From: Microbacterium radiodurans
Lineage (GTDB): Bacteria > Actinomycetota > Actinomycetes > Actinomycetales > Microbacteriaceae
Length of the DNA stretch: 64,000 nt
Reading direction: 5' to 3'
Assembly (NCBI RefSeq): GCF_008710705.1
Contig: NZ_VYRZ01000001.1
Location: 1,054,001 to 1,118,000 of the forward strand
Each line of letters begins with the position of its first letter. The stretch's first letter is position 1. A program made the translations under genes and the position numbers. Below, piece by piece: positions 41,036 to 49,907 of the stretch. The notes beneath the pieces are model-generated. The model was not told where the DNA came from and ran no database searches. It saw nothing but the letters and a program-made list of their open reading frames with translations.

Positions 41036-43087
41036 TCAGGTGGTGGCCGGGTGCAGCACGGCCCGCGCCGTCGTCGTGCGCGCCTGGGCCGTGGCCACCA
41101 GGGTGACGATGAGCGCGCCGATGGTCCACAGCACGAGCGCTGCGACGGCCGCCGTCCCGCCGTCCGCCGAGGTCAGCACCGAGAGCAGCCCGCGGTACGC
41201 CGGGGCCGTCGGCAGCAGGCCGGCGATCTCCGAGAGGACGCCGGGCACGGTCGAGACGACCCCGGTCGCGACGGCGAGCACGGCGACCGCCGCGGCGATC
41301 CAGCGCCCGATGCCGCCGAACACGGCGACGAGTGCCTGGTTGATCGCCGCGAACGCGACGCCGGCGAGCACGGCGACCCCGGCGAACGCCGCCCACGTCC
41401 ACGGATCGTAGGATGCCGCGAGCTGCACCACGACGGCGACGAGCAGGCCCTGGACGGCGCCGATGACCGCCGCCGGCGCGAATGAGCGCAGGGTCAGCGC
41501 GGCCGACGAGCGACGCGAGCTGAGAGCCATCCGCGGCACGGCCTGCAGAGCGATGAACGACGCGATGCCGCCGAGCCAGAGCGCGAGAGCCGACAGCAGC
41601 GGGATCGCCGAGGCGCCGAACAGGTTCGACCCGAGGCCCTCGGCCTGCACGGGCGCGCTCACGACGCTCGCGAGGTCGGTGGCCTGCTCGTCGGTGTAGG
41701 AGGGGAGTGCGGCCGTCGCGGTGTCCAGGCCGTCGGCGAGGGTTCCGGTGCCGTCGGCGAGCTGCCCGACGCCGGTCGCGAGATCGCTCGCACCGCCCGA
41801 GGCGGCCGCCGCGCCGTCGGCGAGCTGCGCCGCGCCGCTGTCGAGCTGGGCTGCGCCGCTCGCGAGCTGGTCGGCTCCGGATGCGAGCTGCCCGACGCCG
41901 GTGGCGGCCGAGGTCGCACCGGCGGCGAGCTGGTCGATGCCGCCCGAGAGCTGGTCCACGCCGTCGGCGAGCTGACTCAGCGCCGGACCGAGAGCCGGGA
42001 GGCCCTGAAGGCCGGTGGCGATCGTTCCCGCGTTGGCGACGAAGCCCTGCACGGTCTGCAGGTTCGCGTCCGCGGCGGTGGAGGCCGCGGTGACATCGGC
42101 GCACCAGCTGTCGGGGATGGGGGCGGCCGCGCACTGCTGGGCGAGGCCGCGCAGGGTGTCGGCGGCCTGACCGAGGCTCGCGTTGATGGCCACCTGATCG
42201 TTCTGCACGGCTTCCGCCGCCGCCACCACGTCGGCGGGGATCTCCGGGAACGACGACGAGCTCGGCAGCTGACCCGCGATCGTCCCCAGCCCCTCCGCGA
42301 GCTGCCGTCCGTTGGCCGCGAGCGACTGCGCGCCCGCGGCCCATTCGTTCAGACCGGATGCCGCAGTGCCCGCCCCGTCGGCGAGCTGCGCCGCTCCGCC
42401 GGCGAGCTGTGCGGCTCCGCCCGCGAGCGCGTCGGCTCCCGTGGCCAGCTGCGCGGTGCCGTCGGCGAGCTGCGTCGCGCCGTCCGCGGCGGCACGGCCG
42501 CCGTCGGCGACCTGTCGGGCGCCGCCTGCGGCGTCGCCGAGCTGGTCGCCGAGGGTCGTAAAGCCGAGGAGGACGTTCTCGAGGTAGACCGTGGACAGCT
42601 GCGACCCCATGAGCGACGTCGCCGCCGCGGTGATCTGCGCCGTGATGGCGTCGTCCACGACGAGGCTGTCGGGCGAGGTCTGCACCTGGATCGTCGCCTT
42701 CTCGGGCGTGCCGCCGGGAGCGGTCGAGGTCGCCGCGGCCGAGAAGCCGCTCGGGATCGTGATGACCGCGTCGTAGCTCCCGTCCGCGAGGCCCGCCGCG
42801 GCATCCTCGTCGTTCGAGATCACCCAGGCGAGGTTGCTCGGAACCTCGTCCGACCCCTCGACCAGACCCGCTGTCAGCTGGCGCCCCAGCGGCGCGAGCT
42901 GGCCGTCGATCTCGACCGCCTCGTCGTCGTTCACGATCGCCGCGGTCATGTTCGAGAGGCGCTCGACGGGGTTGTAGAGCGCCGCGACGAGGATGCCGCC
43001 GACGAGCACGGGCAGGAGGATCACCCCCAGCACGGTCAGCCAGGTGATGGGCTTGCGCGAGCGGGCGCGTTCGATGGGCAGGGTCAT
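41036..43087 (-). CDS. YhgE/Pip-family membrane protein with coiled heptad repeats
   Basis: 683 residues. One N-terminal membrane segment (ITWLTVLGVILLPVLVGGILVAALY), an extracytoplasmic domain of about 430 residues with many QLADGAxxLAxGA-type repeats (roughly residues 195-265 and 365-450), then about five C-terminal membrane segments related to ABC-2 permeases. Family includes phage-infection protein Pip and ESX-3-linked or lipid-export associated proteins; the transported material is unknown. The ATG overlaps the MMPL stop (ATGA), so it is co-expressed with that exporter and under the TetR regulator upstream. Confidence 0.88.
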   Translation of the reverse strand: MTLPIERARSRKPITWLTVLGVILLPVLVGGILVAALYNPVERLSNMTAAIVNDDEAVEIDGQLAPLGRQLTAGLVEGSDEVPSNLAWVISNDEDAAAGLADGSYDAVITIPSGFSAAATSTAPGGTPEKATIQVQTSPDSLVVDDAITAQITAAATSLMGSQLSTVYLENVLLGFTTLGDQLGDAAGGARQVADGGRAAADGATQLADGTAQLATGADALAGGAAQLAGGAAQLADGAGTAASGLNEWAAGAQSLAANGRQLAEGLGTIAGQLPSSSSFPEIPADVVAAAEAVQNDQVAINASLGQAADTLRGLAQQCAAAPIPDSWCADVTAASTAADANLQTVQGFVANAGTIATGLQGLPALGPALSQLADGVDQLSGGIDQLAAGATSAATGVGQLASGADQLASGAAQLDSGAAQLADGAAAASGGASDLATGVGQLADGTGTLADGLDTATAALPSYTDEQATDLASVVSAPVQAEGLGSNLFGASAIPLLSALALWLGGIASFIALQAVPRMALSSRRSSAALTLRSFAPAAVIGAVQGLLVAVVVQLAASYDPWTWAAFAGVAVLAGVAFAAINQALVAVFGGIGRWIAAAVAVLAVATGVVSTVPGVLSEIAGLLPTAPAYRGLLSVLTSADGGTAAVAALVLWTIGALIVTLVATAQARTTTARAVLHPATT

Positions 43088-45876
43088 GACGAGATCACCT
43101 CGGTCGTCGGGCGCTCGTGCGCACCGGTCTGCAGGGGGAGCGAGGCGGGCGCGGTGCGCCGTGCCTCGGCGAGGATGTCGAGCACGGCGCTCTCGCGGCG
43201 CGCGGTGGCGATGAGGGTGAGGTCCCCCGTCGCGCCGGCGTCGCGCAGGAGCGACGCCACCTGATCGCGGTCGGCGCCGGCGACGGCGTCGAGCCCGTCG
43301 AGGACGACCGTGGTCGTCCCGCCCGACAGCGCCGCCCGCACATCCTCCGCCGGATCGGCGGAGGTCGCCAGCAGGGCGAGGCCCACGTGCGAGCGCACCC
43401 AGGCCGCGCGCTCGGGGAGCAGGTGGCCGCCGACGCGGAGGCGACCGCCGTCAGGACGCAGTCGGCCGGCCACGACCAGCGCGAAAGCACGTCCGACGCG
43501 GGGATCGGGATGCGTGGCGACGAGCGTGCGCCCCGGCTCGACGCGGAACGTCGCTCCCCGCAGGAGCGGCTCGTCGGCATCGGGATCGGCGTGGACGGTG
43601 ACGTCGTCGCCGACCGCGGCGGCGGTGGTGCCCGGCTCGGGCCAGTCGCGGAGCGAGAGCTCGCGTTCGACGGCCTCGCCTTCGATGTCGAAGTGGGGGA
43701 GCACGCGATCGAGCCAGCGCGGCATCCACCAGGCCTTCTCACCCAGCAGAGCCATGACGGCGGGGACGAGCGTCATGCGGATGAGGAACGCGTCGACGGC
43801 GATTCCGACCGCGAGCCCCAGTGCGATCGGCTTGATCGAGGAGTCACCCTCGGGCACGAACGCGGCGAAGACGGCGAACATGATCACGGCCGCGGCCGTG
43901 ACGACGCGGGCCGATGAGACGAACCCGGTGCGGACGGCTCCGACGGCGGTGAGGCGATCGGCGCGCCCGCCGCGCGCCCGACGGGTGTGGACGTAGTCCT
44001 CGCGCATCCGCGAAACGAGGAAGACCTCGTAGTCCATCGCGAGCCCGAACAGCACACCCATCAGGATGATCGGCATGAAGCTGATCACCGGTCCCTCGCG
44101 GGTGACGTGCAGCAGATCGGCGAACCAGCCCCACTCGAACACCGCCGCCACGACGCCGAATGCGGCGGCGACCGAGAGGAGGTAGCCGAGCGCCGCCTTG
44201 ATCGGCACCCAGATCGAGCGGAAGACGATCGTCAGCAGGATGAGCGAGAGCCCGACGACGAAGATGCCGAACGGGATCAGCGCCTCGCCGAGCCGATCGG
44301 AGATGTCGATGCCCACGGCGGTGAAGCCGGTGACCTTGAGGTCGACGCCGTACTCGTCGAGCAGACGGTCGTGCTGCGCGCGCAGCTCGCGGACGAGGTC
44401 GGCGGTCGCGGGATCGTCCGGAGCGGTCTCGGGAACGATCTGGACGAGTCCGGTGTCGGCGGTCGGGTTGGGGGTCGCGAGGGCGACCTCCTTCACCCCG
44501 GGGATCTGTGCGATCTCATCGCCGAGGTCCTGCATGAGGGTCAGCGGATCGTCCGAGGTCACGATCGTGCCGGTCATGATGAGCGGGCCGTTCGACCCCG
44601 CGCCGAAGTGCTCGGCGCTGAGGTCGTACGCCTGTCTCGCCTGACTCGACGGCGGCTGCACGCCCGCGTTCGGGAGCGCGAGGGTCAGGCTGGCCGCCGG
44701 GATCGCCAGCACGCCGAGCCCGGTGACGACGGCGATCGTCGTCACGAGGGGGCGGCGGGTGACGAGACGCACCCACCGCTCGGAGAACGGGCGACGGGTG
44801 CGGGCGGGCGCTGCGCGTCCCGCGCGGCGAGGACGAGCCGGGCGGCGACGCCACCCGGCGATCCGCGGGCCGGCGAAGCCCAGGAGAGCGGGCGTGAGGG
44901 TGACCGCCACGACGACGGCGATCGCGACGGCCACCGCGGCGGCGATGCCCATCGTGGTGAGGAACGGGATGCCGGCGAAGCTCAGCCCGACGAGGGCGAT
45001 CAGCACCGTGATGCCGGCGAACGCGACCGACGACCCGGCGGTGCCGGTGGAGCGCGCCGCCGATTCCTCCGGATCCATGCCGGCGCGGACCTGATCCTGA
45101 TGTCGCGCCGCGATGAAGAGCGAGTAGTCGATGCCGACGGCGAGACCGAGCATCACCGACAGGAGCGGCGTGGTCGACGAGACGGAGGCGAACTGGGTCG
45201 CGACGAAGATCATCGACGTGGCGAGGGCCACGCCGATGAGGGCGCTCACGAGCGGGAACCAGGCGACGGCGAACGAGCGGAACGTGATGATCAGCACGAA
45301 GAGGGCGACGAGCACGCCGATCACCTCGACGATCGAGAGCGCGGGGATCGAGGTCGAGAAGAGATCGCCGCCGAGGGCGACCTGCGACCCTGCGGGCATC
45401 TCGTCGCGCAGGTCGTCGGCGATCGCATTCAGCTCGTCGAGCGTCGCCTCCGGCACGTCGGTGGCCTGTCCGTCGAACTGGACGCGCACGATCGCCGCGC
45501 GGTCGTCGTCGGAGATCAGGCCCGATACGGTCTCGTCGAACGGGTCGGTGACGGCGAGGACGTCGTCGCCGAGGTCGCCGAACCGCGTCACGACGTCAGC
45601 GACCTCACCGGCGACCGGCTCGTCGCGCACGCTCTGCCCCTCGGGGGCGACGATCACGAGCTGCGCGCTCGTCCCACTGGCCTGCGGGAAGGTCCGATTG
45701 AGCAGCTCCAGGCCCTCCTGGGCTTCGGTCCCGGGGATCGTGAAGGAGTTGTCGGTGCCCTTGTTCAGCAGCAGCGCGCCGCCGCCGGCGATGACGAGGA
45801 TGAGGAGCCAGGAGACCAGGACGCGCCACGGGTGCCGGAACGACCAGCGGCCGAGGGTGAAGAGGAGTGTGGACAC
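43084..45876 (-). CDS. MMPL-family exporter with degenerate ABC-ATPase-like C-terminal domain
   Basis: 930 residues. RND/MMPL architecture: a membrane segment at residue 15-35, a porter domain, five clustered segments, then the same again, ending near residue 730. Proton-path segments such as AVGIDYSLFIAARHQDQ and FGLAMDYEVFLVSRMREDY are present. Residues from about 755 on (43084-43611) resemble an ABC nucleotide-binding domain: LLRGATFRVEPGRTL, LVVAGRLRPDGGRLRVGGHLLP and VVLDGLDAVAGADRDQVASL. Walker A is replaced by ATHPDPRVGRA, without the Lys-Ser/Thr, and no LSGGQ signature is seen. GTG at 45876 has AGGAG 7 nt upstream. Confidence 0.88.
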   Translation of the reverse strand: MSTLLFTLGRWSFRHPWRVLVSWLLILVIAGGGALLLNKGTDNSFTIPGTEAQEGLELLNRTFPQASGTSAQLVIVAPEGQSVRDEPVAGEVADVVTRFGDLGDDVLAVTDPFDETVSGLISDDDRAAIVRVQFDGQATDVPEATLDELNAIADDLRDEMPAGSQVALGGDLFSTSIPALSIVEVIGVLVALFVLIITFRSFAVAWFPLVSALIGVALATSMIFVATQFASVSSTTPLLSVMLGLAVGIDYSLFIAARHQDQVRAGMDPEESAARSTGTAGSSVAFAGITVLIALVGLSFAGIPFLTTMGIAAAVAVAIAVVVAVTLTPALLGFAGPRIAGWRRRPARPRRAGRAAPARTRRPFSERWVRLVTRRPLVTTIAVVTGLGVLAIPAASLTLALPNAGVQPPSSQARQAYDLSAEHFGAGSNGPLIMTGTIVTSDDPLTLMQDLGDEIAQIPGVKEVALATPNPTADTGLVQIVPETAPDDPATADLVRELRAQHDRLLDEYGVDLKVTGFTAVGIDISDRLGEALIPFGIFVVGLSLILLTIVFRSIWVPIKAALGYLLSVAAAFGVVAAVFEWGWFADLLHVTREGPVISFMPIILMGVLFGLAMDYEVFLVSRMREDYVHTRRARGGRADRLTAVGAVRTGFVSSARVVTAAAVIMFAVFAAFVPEGDSSIKPIALGLAVGIAVDAFLIRMTLVPAVMALLGEKAWWMPRWLDRVLPHFDIEGEAVERELSLRDWPEPGTTAAAVGDDVTVHADPDADEPLLRGATFRVEPGRTLVATHPDPRVGRAFALVVAGRLRPDGGRLRVGGHLLPERAAWVRSHVGLALLATSADPAEDVRAALSGGTTTVVLDGLDAVAGADRDQVASLLRDAGATGDLTLIATARRESAVLDILAEARRTAPASLPLQTGAHERPTTEVISS

Positions 45877-45925
45877 GGGCGCTCCTGGTCGTGCGATGCG
45901 GTCATGCGGTTCTGGACGGGAGTTC

Positions 45926-45958
45926 GATACAGCGCTGTATCCGATACACCAATGTATC
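45926..45958. promoter_or_regulatory. Tandem palindromic operators, probable TetR binding sites
   Basis: GATACAGCGCTGTATC (45926-45941) is a perfect 16-bp palindrome. GATACACCAATGTATC (45943-45958) keeps the same half-sites GATACA/TGTATC with a different centre. Centres are 17 bp apart. They lie between the divergent MMPL and TetR starts, and the second abuts the plus-strand -10 region, so the regulator should repress both directions. Confidence 0.8.
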
Positions 45959-45965
45959 CTAGGCT
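45955..45965 (+). promoter_or_regulatory. Candidate -10 boxes for tetR
   Basis: TATCCT (45955-45960) and TAGGCT (45960-45965) are adjacent; the first overlaps the second operator. The leader to 46015 is about 40-50 nt with GGAGGG as ribosome site. Confidence 0.45.
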
Positions 45966-46014
45966 CAGTCGTCCCCGATCCGCCTGGACGAACGTTGTGA
46001 AACCGGAGGGCGAG

Positions 46015-46632
46015 ATGGACGCCGAGACGCGACAGCCGACGCGCAGTCGGGAGAACACGCGGATGCGGCTGCTGGACGCCGCGCACGAGGTCTTCGCCGA
46101 GGTCGGGCTCGATGCGGCATCCGTCGAGGCGGTCTGCGAACGCGCGGGCTTCACGCGCGGGGCGTTCTACTCGAACTTCGCCTCGAAGGACGAACTGTTC
46201 CTCGCCCTCGTCGAGCGTTCGTCGACGGAGCAGCTCGATCGCGTGGCCGACCGGGTGCGCGCGCTCGACCGGACGGCGGTGCCCGACCCCGCGTCGCTCG
46301 TGCCGCAGATCGTCGGCGTCTCGATGGCCGGACTCGAGCCGCGGTTGGTGTGCGAGCTGCGGGCGCAGGCGCTCCGCGACGACCGGATGGCAGCGGCCTA
46401 CCTGCAGCTGCAGGACGGCATCGTCGCCCGGGTGCAGAGCATCGTGGACGAGATCCGCACCGTGTACGAGCTGCGGTTCCGGATCCCGATCCCCGAGGTC
46501 GCCCGGCTCATGGTCGATCTCGCCGAGACGACGTGCGAGCGTGCGGCGATCGAGGGGCGCGTCGAGCCCGAGACGAGCGGCCTGCTGCACGAGCGGATCG
46601 GGCTGCTCGCGACGGCGCTGCTCGCCGACTGA
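46015..46632 (+). CDS. TetR-family transcriptional regulator
   Basis: 205 residues. The N-terminal helix-turn-helix is TRMRLLDAAHEVFAEVGLDAASVEAVCERAGFTRGAFYSNFASKDELFLAL, a textbook TetR domain at residues 15-65. The C-terminal ligand domain is not assignable. Divergent from the MMPL-YhgE export pair, with two palindromes between them, so it most likely represses the exporter and itself until an exported compound binds. The stop is 2 bp from the end of convergent menC. Confidence 0.92.
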   Translation: MDAETRQPTRSRENTRMRLLDAAHEVFAEVGLDAASVEAVCERAGFTRGAFYSNFASKDELFLALVERSSTEQLDRVADRVRALDRTAVPDPASLVPQIVGVSMAGLEPRLVCELRAQALRDDRMAAAYLQLQDGIVARVQSIVDEIRTVYELRFRIPIPEVARLMVDLAETTCERAAIEGRVEPETSGLLHERIGLLATALLAD

Positions 46633-46634
46633 GA

Positions 46635-47648
46635 TCAGGCGCCGCCGACAACGTCCGCAGTGCCGGAGAGGATGCGGTGGCACCGCGTGAGCCGGTCGAG
46701 CCACCACTCGCGACGCTCGGCGCTCGCCGCCGCAGCGGCCAGGGCTTCGGGGTCTGCCGCGACGCGACCGACGGCGAGCGAGCCGGCGCGCGGTCGCAGC
46801 GGCGCCGCGGCGACGTCGGCTTCGAAGAGGGACGCCGTCCCGAGCCCGCAGTCGTAATCGAGGTCGGGAAGGGCCGCAGCGAGCGCGACACCCATCGACA
46901 GGCCGACACTCGTGTCGAGAGCGCTCGAGACGACGGCCGGCAGTCCCGCCTCCGCGATGATCGCGAGCGCCCGCGATACGCCCCCGAGCGGCTGCGCCTT
47001 GACCACGAGAAGATCCGCGGCGCCGGCCCGAGCCACCGCGAGCGGGTCGCCGGCCTTGCGCACGCTCTCGTCGGCGGCGATCGGGATGCCCATGTAGTGC
47101 ACGCGGCGGCGCAGTTCGGTCAGTTCGTCGACCGTCGCGCACGGCTGTTCGGCGTATTCCAGGTCGAACTCGGCGAGGGCGTGCAGGGCGTGCTCGGCCT
47201 CGTCGAGGTTCCAGCCGCCGTTGGCGTCGATCCGGATGCGGCCCTCGGCGCCCATCACCTCGCGTGCGGCGCGGACGCGGGCGATGTCGTCGGCGAGTAC
47301 CTGGCCGCGCTCGGCGACCTTGACCTTGGCCGTGCGGCAGCCGTCGTACCGATCGAGCACAGCGGCGACCTGATCGGCCGCGACCGCGGGCACCGTCGCA
47401 TTCACCGCGATGCGGTCGCGCAGCGGCGCCGGTGCGGGCGTCCACCCGTACTCGATCGAGGCCGACAGCCACGCGGCGGCCTCGACGTCGTCGTATTCGA
47501 CGAAGGGCGAGAACTCCGTCCATCCCTCGGGGCCCTCCAGGAGCAGCGCCTCGCGCACGTCCACGCCGCGGAAGCGGGTGACGAGCGGCAGCGCGACCAC
47601 GTGCGCGCGTGCGAGCAGGTCATCGAGTGCCGGCAACGGAGCGTTCAC
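46635..47648 (-). CDS. menC: o-Succinylbenzoate synthase
   Basis: Enolase-superfamily dehydratase, menaquinone step SHCHC to OSB. AKVKV holds the catalytic Lys pair, metal ligands are in RIDANGGWN (Asp), YAEQP (Glu) and AADES (Asp), and VVKAQPLGG carries the second-face Lys. 337 residues. GTG at 47648 is fixed by GGGGAGAT 7 nt upstream and by the family's start; a longer in-frame reading into menB is rejected. Divergent from menB. Confidence 0.93.
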   Translation of the reverse strand: MNAPLPALDDLLARAHVVALPLVTRFRGVDVREALLLEGPEGWTEFSPFVEYDDVEAAAWLSASIEYGWTPAPAPLRDRIAVNATVPAVAADQVAAVLDRYDGCRTAKVKVAERGQVLADDIARVRAAREVMGAEGRIRIDANGGWNLDEAEHALHALAEFDLEYAEQPCATVDELTELRRRVHYMGIPIAADESVRKAGDPLAVARAGAADLLVVKAQPLGGVSRALAIIAEAGLPAVVSSALDTSVGLSMGVALAAALPDLDYDCGLGTASLFEADVAAAPLRPRAGSLAVGRVAADPEALAAAAASAERREWWLDRLTRCHRILSGTADVVGGA

Positions 47649-47727
47649 GCGTATCTCCCCTTTCCCGCCATCCTTCCACGGTGCCCCGGCGCTGTCACGG
47701 TTGCGGAGCCCGCGTCGGGGACGCGCA

Positions 47728-47733
47728 TAGGCT
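47728..47733 (+). promoter_or_regulatory. -10 box TAGGCT for menB-menE
   Basis: Six bases before the menB ATG at 47740, divergent from menC. Confidence 0.55.
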
Positions 47734-47739
47734 GGCGGC

Positions 47740-48639
47740 ATGGTCTCGGAACTGTTCGATCCCGCGCTGTGGTCCCTCGCTCCCGGAGCGGAGGCGTACA
47801 CCGACATCACGGCGCACGTGTCGGGTGACGGCCGCATCGCGCGCATCGCGTTCGACCGGCCCGAGGTGCGGAACGCCTTCCGTCCGCACACGGTCGACGA
47901 GCTCTACCGCGCCCTCGACATCGCCCGGCAGGATCCGAAGATCGGGGTCGTGCTGCTGACCGGCAACGGGCCGAGCCCGAAGGACGGCGGCTGGGCGTTC
48001 TGCTCCGGCGGCGACCAGCGCATCCGCGGCCGCGACGGTTACAAGTACAGCGACGACGAGACGGCCGTCGGCGATCCGGCGCGTGCCGGGCGCCTCCACA
48101 TCCTCGAGGTGCAGCGGCTCATCCGGTTCATGCCGAAGGTCGTCATCGCCGTCATCCCCGGGTGGGCGGCCGGCGGCGGCCATTCGCTCCACATCGTCTG
48201 CGATCTCTCCATCGCGTCGGCCGAGCACGGCCGCTTCAAGCAGACCGACGCCGACGTCGGTTCGTTCGACGCGGGGTACGGATCGGCGTACATGGCGCGT
48301 CAGGTCGGACAGAAGGTCGCGCGCGAGGTGTTCTTCCTGGCCGAGGAGTACTCCGCCGAGCGCGCCTACGAGATGGGCGCGGTCAACCGCGTCGTCCCGC
48401 ACGCCGAGCTCGAGACCGCGGCCGTCGCGATGGCGCGGACGATCCTCGGGAAGTCGCCGACCGCGATCCGGATGCTGAAGTTCGCCTTCAACGCGATCGA
48501 TGACGGCATGGTCGGCCAGCAGGTGTTCGCGGGCGAGGCGACGCGCCTCGCATACGGAACGGACGAAGCCGTCGAGGGCCGCGACGCGTTCCTGCAGAAG
48601 CGCGACCCCGACTGGTCGCCGTATCCCTACCACTTCTGA
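47740..48639 (+). CDS. menB: 1,4-Dihydroxy-2-naphthoyl-CoA synthase
   Basis: Crotonase-fold Dieckmann cyclase that makes DHNA-CoA from OSB-CoA. Oxyanion-hole segments FCSGGDQ and GWAAGGGHSLHIVCDL, and the MenB-specific TDADVGSFDAGYGSAYMARQVG with the catalytic Asp. C-terminal DPDWSPYPYHF is typical of MenB. 299 residues. Leaderless. menE follows 16 bp downstream. Confidence 0.96.
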   Translation: MVSELFDPALWSLAPGAEAYTDITAHVSGDGRIARIAFDRPEVRNAFRPHTVDELYRALDIARQDPKIGVVLLTGNGPSPKDGGWAFCSGGDQRIRGRDGYKYSDDETAVGDPARAGRLHILEVQRLIRFMPKVVIAVIPGWAAGGGHSLHIVCDLSIASAEHGRFKQTDADVGSFDAGYGSAYMARQVGQKVAREVFFLAEEYSAERAYEMGAVNRVVPHAELETAAVAMARTILGKSPTAIRMLKFAFNAIDDGMVGQQVFAGEATRLAYGTDEAVEGRDAFLQKRDPDWSPYPYHF

Positions 48640-48655
48640 CGGAGCGGTCGTCGCG

Positions 48656-49867
48656 ATGCCGGTCGAATTGATCCCCGGGGGCTCCGAGCCCCGTGACGTG
48701 CTGCGCACCCTCCGGGCGACCCTCGACGGCGCCGGTCCGGCGATCTCGCTCGGCGGTGCTATCGAGCGGAGCGACGCGATCGAGCGCGGGGGAGCGGCCG
48801 ACGCGACGCCGCGCACCGCGCCCGCCGGGACGGCAGTCGTCGTCACCACCTCCGGATCGACCGGGGTCCCCAAGAGCGTCGTGCTCAGTCGGTCGGCCCT
48901 CATCGCGAGCGCGACGGCGACGGCCGAGCGCATCGGCGCGGGTCGCTGGCTCCTCACCCTCCCCCCGACCTACGTCGCGGGGCTGCAGGTGCTCGTGCGG
49001 GGTCTGCTCGCCGGGCACGAGCCCGCCGTGCTCGCGGGGTCGTTCTCGCCGGCCGCCTTCACCGCCGTCACCGCCTCGATGCGATCGAGCATCGGCGGCG
49101 TGCGCGTGCCGACCTTCACCTCGCTCGTCCCGGCGCAGCTCGCCGACCTCGTCGCCGCGGCGGCCGAGGACGCGGGTGTCCGCGAGGCGCTCCGCTCCTA
49201 CGACGCGATCCTCGTCGGCGGGCAGGCGCTCCCCGGGGCGCTCGCCGCCCGCGCGGCCGACGCGGGCGCTCGTGTCGTGCGCACCTACGGCTCGACCGAG
49301 ACGAGCGGCGGCTGCGTGTACGACGGTTCGCCGCTGCCGGGGGTGGGCGTCCGGATCGCCGGCGGCGAGGTGCAGCTGACCGGACCGATGCTCGCCGACG
49401 GCTACCTCGGCGACCCGCACCTCACCGCGGAAGCGTTCGTCGAGGACGACGGGCGCCGCTGGTATCGCACCGGCGATGCCGGAACGTTCGACGAGAGGAT
49501 GCTGCGCATCACCGGACGCCGCGACAACGTCATCGTCTCGGGCGGGATCAACGTCTCCCTCGACCGCGTCGAGGCGGCCGTCCGCGACGTCGACGTGCCC
49601 GGTGCTGCGCTTCACGGCGCGGTCGTCGTGCCGGTGGCCGACGACCGCTGGGGCGAGGCCTCGGTCATCGTGGTCGACCGTGCCGCGGTCGCGCCCGATC
49701 AAGCCGGCGCCGCGCTGGCCGCGGCGCGCGCGCTCGTCGCGGAGCGCGTCGGCAAGCCCGCGCGGCCGGCGCGATTCGTCGTCGTCGACGTCATCCCGAC
49801 GCTCGCGAGCGGCAAGCCCGATCGGAGCGCGCTCCGACGCCATCCCGCGGTCCGCGACGAGGGCTGA
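48656..49867 (+). CDS. menE: o-Succinylbenzoate-CoA ligase
   Basis: AMP-forming ligase that activates OSB with CoA. The P-loop VVTTSGSTGVPKSVVLS, YRTGDAGTFDE, the hinge ITGRRDNVIVSGGINVSLDRVE and the C-terminal catalytic Lys in LASGKPDRSAL are all present. 403 residues: the N-terminal part is shorter than in Bacillus MenE, as in other actinobacterial forms. The start is 16 bp after menB. Same operon as menB. Confidence 0.93.
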   Translation: MPVELIPGGSEPRDVLRTLRATLDGAGPAISLGGAIERSDAIERGGAADATPRTAPAGTAVVVTTSGSTGVPKSVVLSRSALIASATATAERIGAGRWLLTLPPTYVAGLQVLVRGLLAGHEPAVLAGSFSPAAFTAVTASMRSSIGGVRVPTFTSLVPAQLADLVAAAAEDAGVREALRSYDAILVGGQALPGALAARAADAGARVVRTYGSTETSGGCVYDGSPLPGVGVRIAGGEVQLTGPMLADGYLGDPHLTAEAFVEDDGRRWYRTGDAGTFDERMLRITGRRDNVIVSGGINVSLDRVEAAVRDVDVPGAALHGAVVVPVADDRWGEASVIVVDRAAVAPDQAGAALAAARALVAERVGKPARPARFVVVDVIPTLASGKPDRSALRRHPAVRDEG

Positions 49868-49893
49868 GCACCCGTCGTCGCCCCCTGCGGTCG

Positions 49894-49899
49894 TAGGAT
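49894..49899 (+). promoter_or_regulatory. -10 box TAGGAT for menA
   Basis: Eight bases before the GTG at 49908, slightly longer than the usual spacing here. Confidence 0.45.
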
Positions 49900-49907
49900 G
49901 ATCCCTC

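Noticed and set aside
41721..42500. Repetitive DNA that could be taken for a tandem repeat or CRISPR-like array
   Set aside because: The repeats are coding heptads (QLADG and variants) of the YhgE-like protein; units are degenerate and there are no spacers.
45877..47523. N-terminal extension of the MMPL frame across tetR and menC
   Set aside because: The extension crosses the operator region and two genes; GTG at 45876 with AGGAG fits where MMPL proteins begin.
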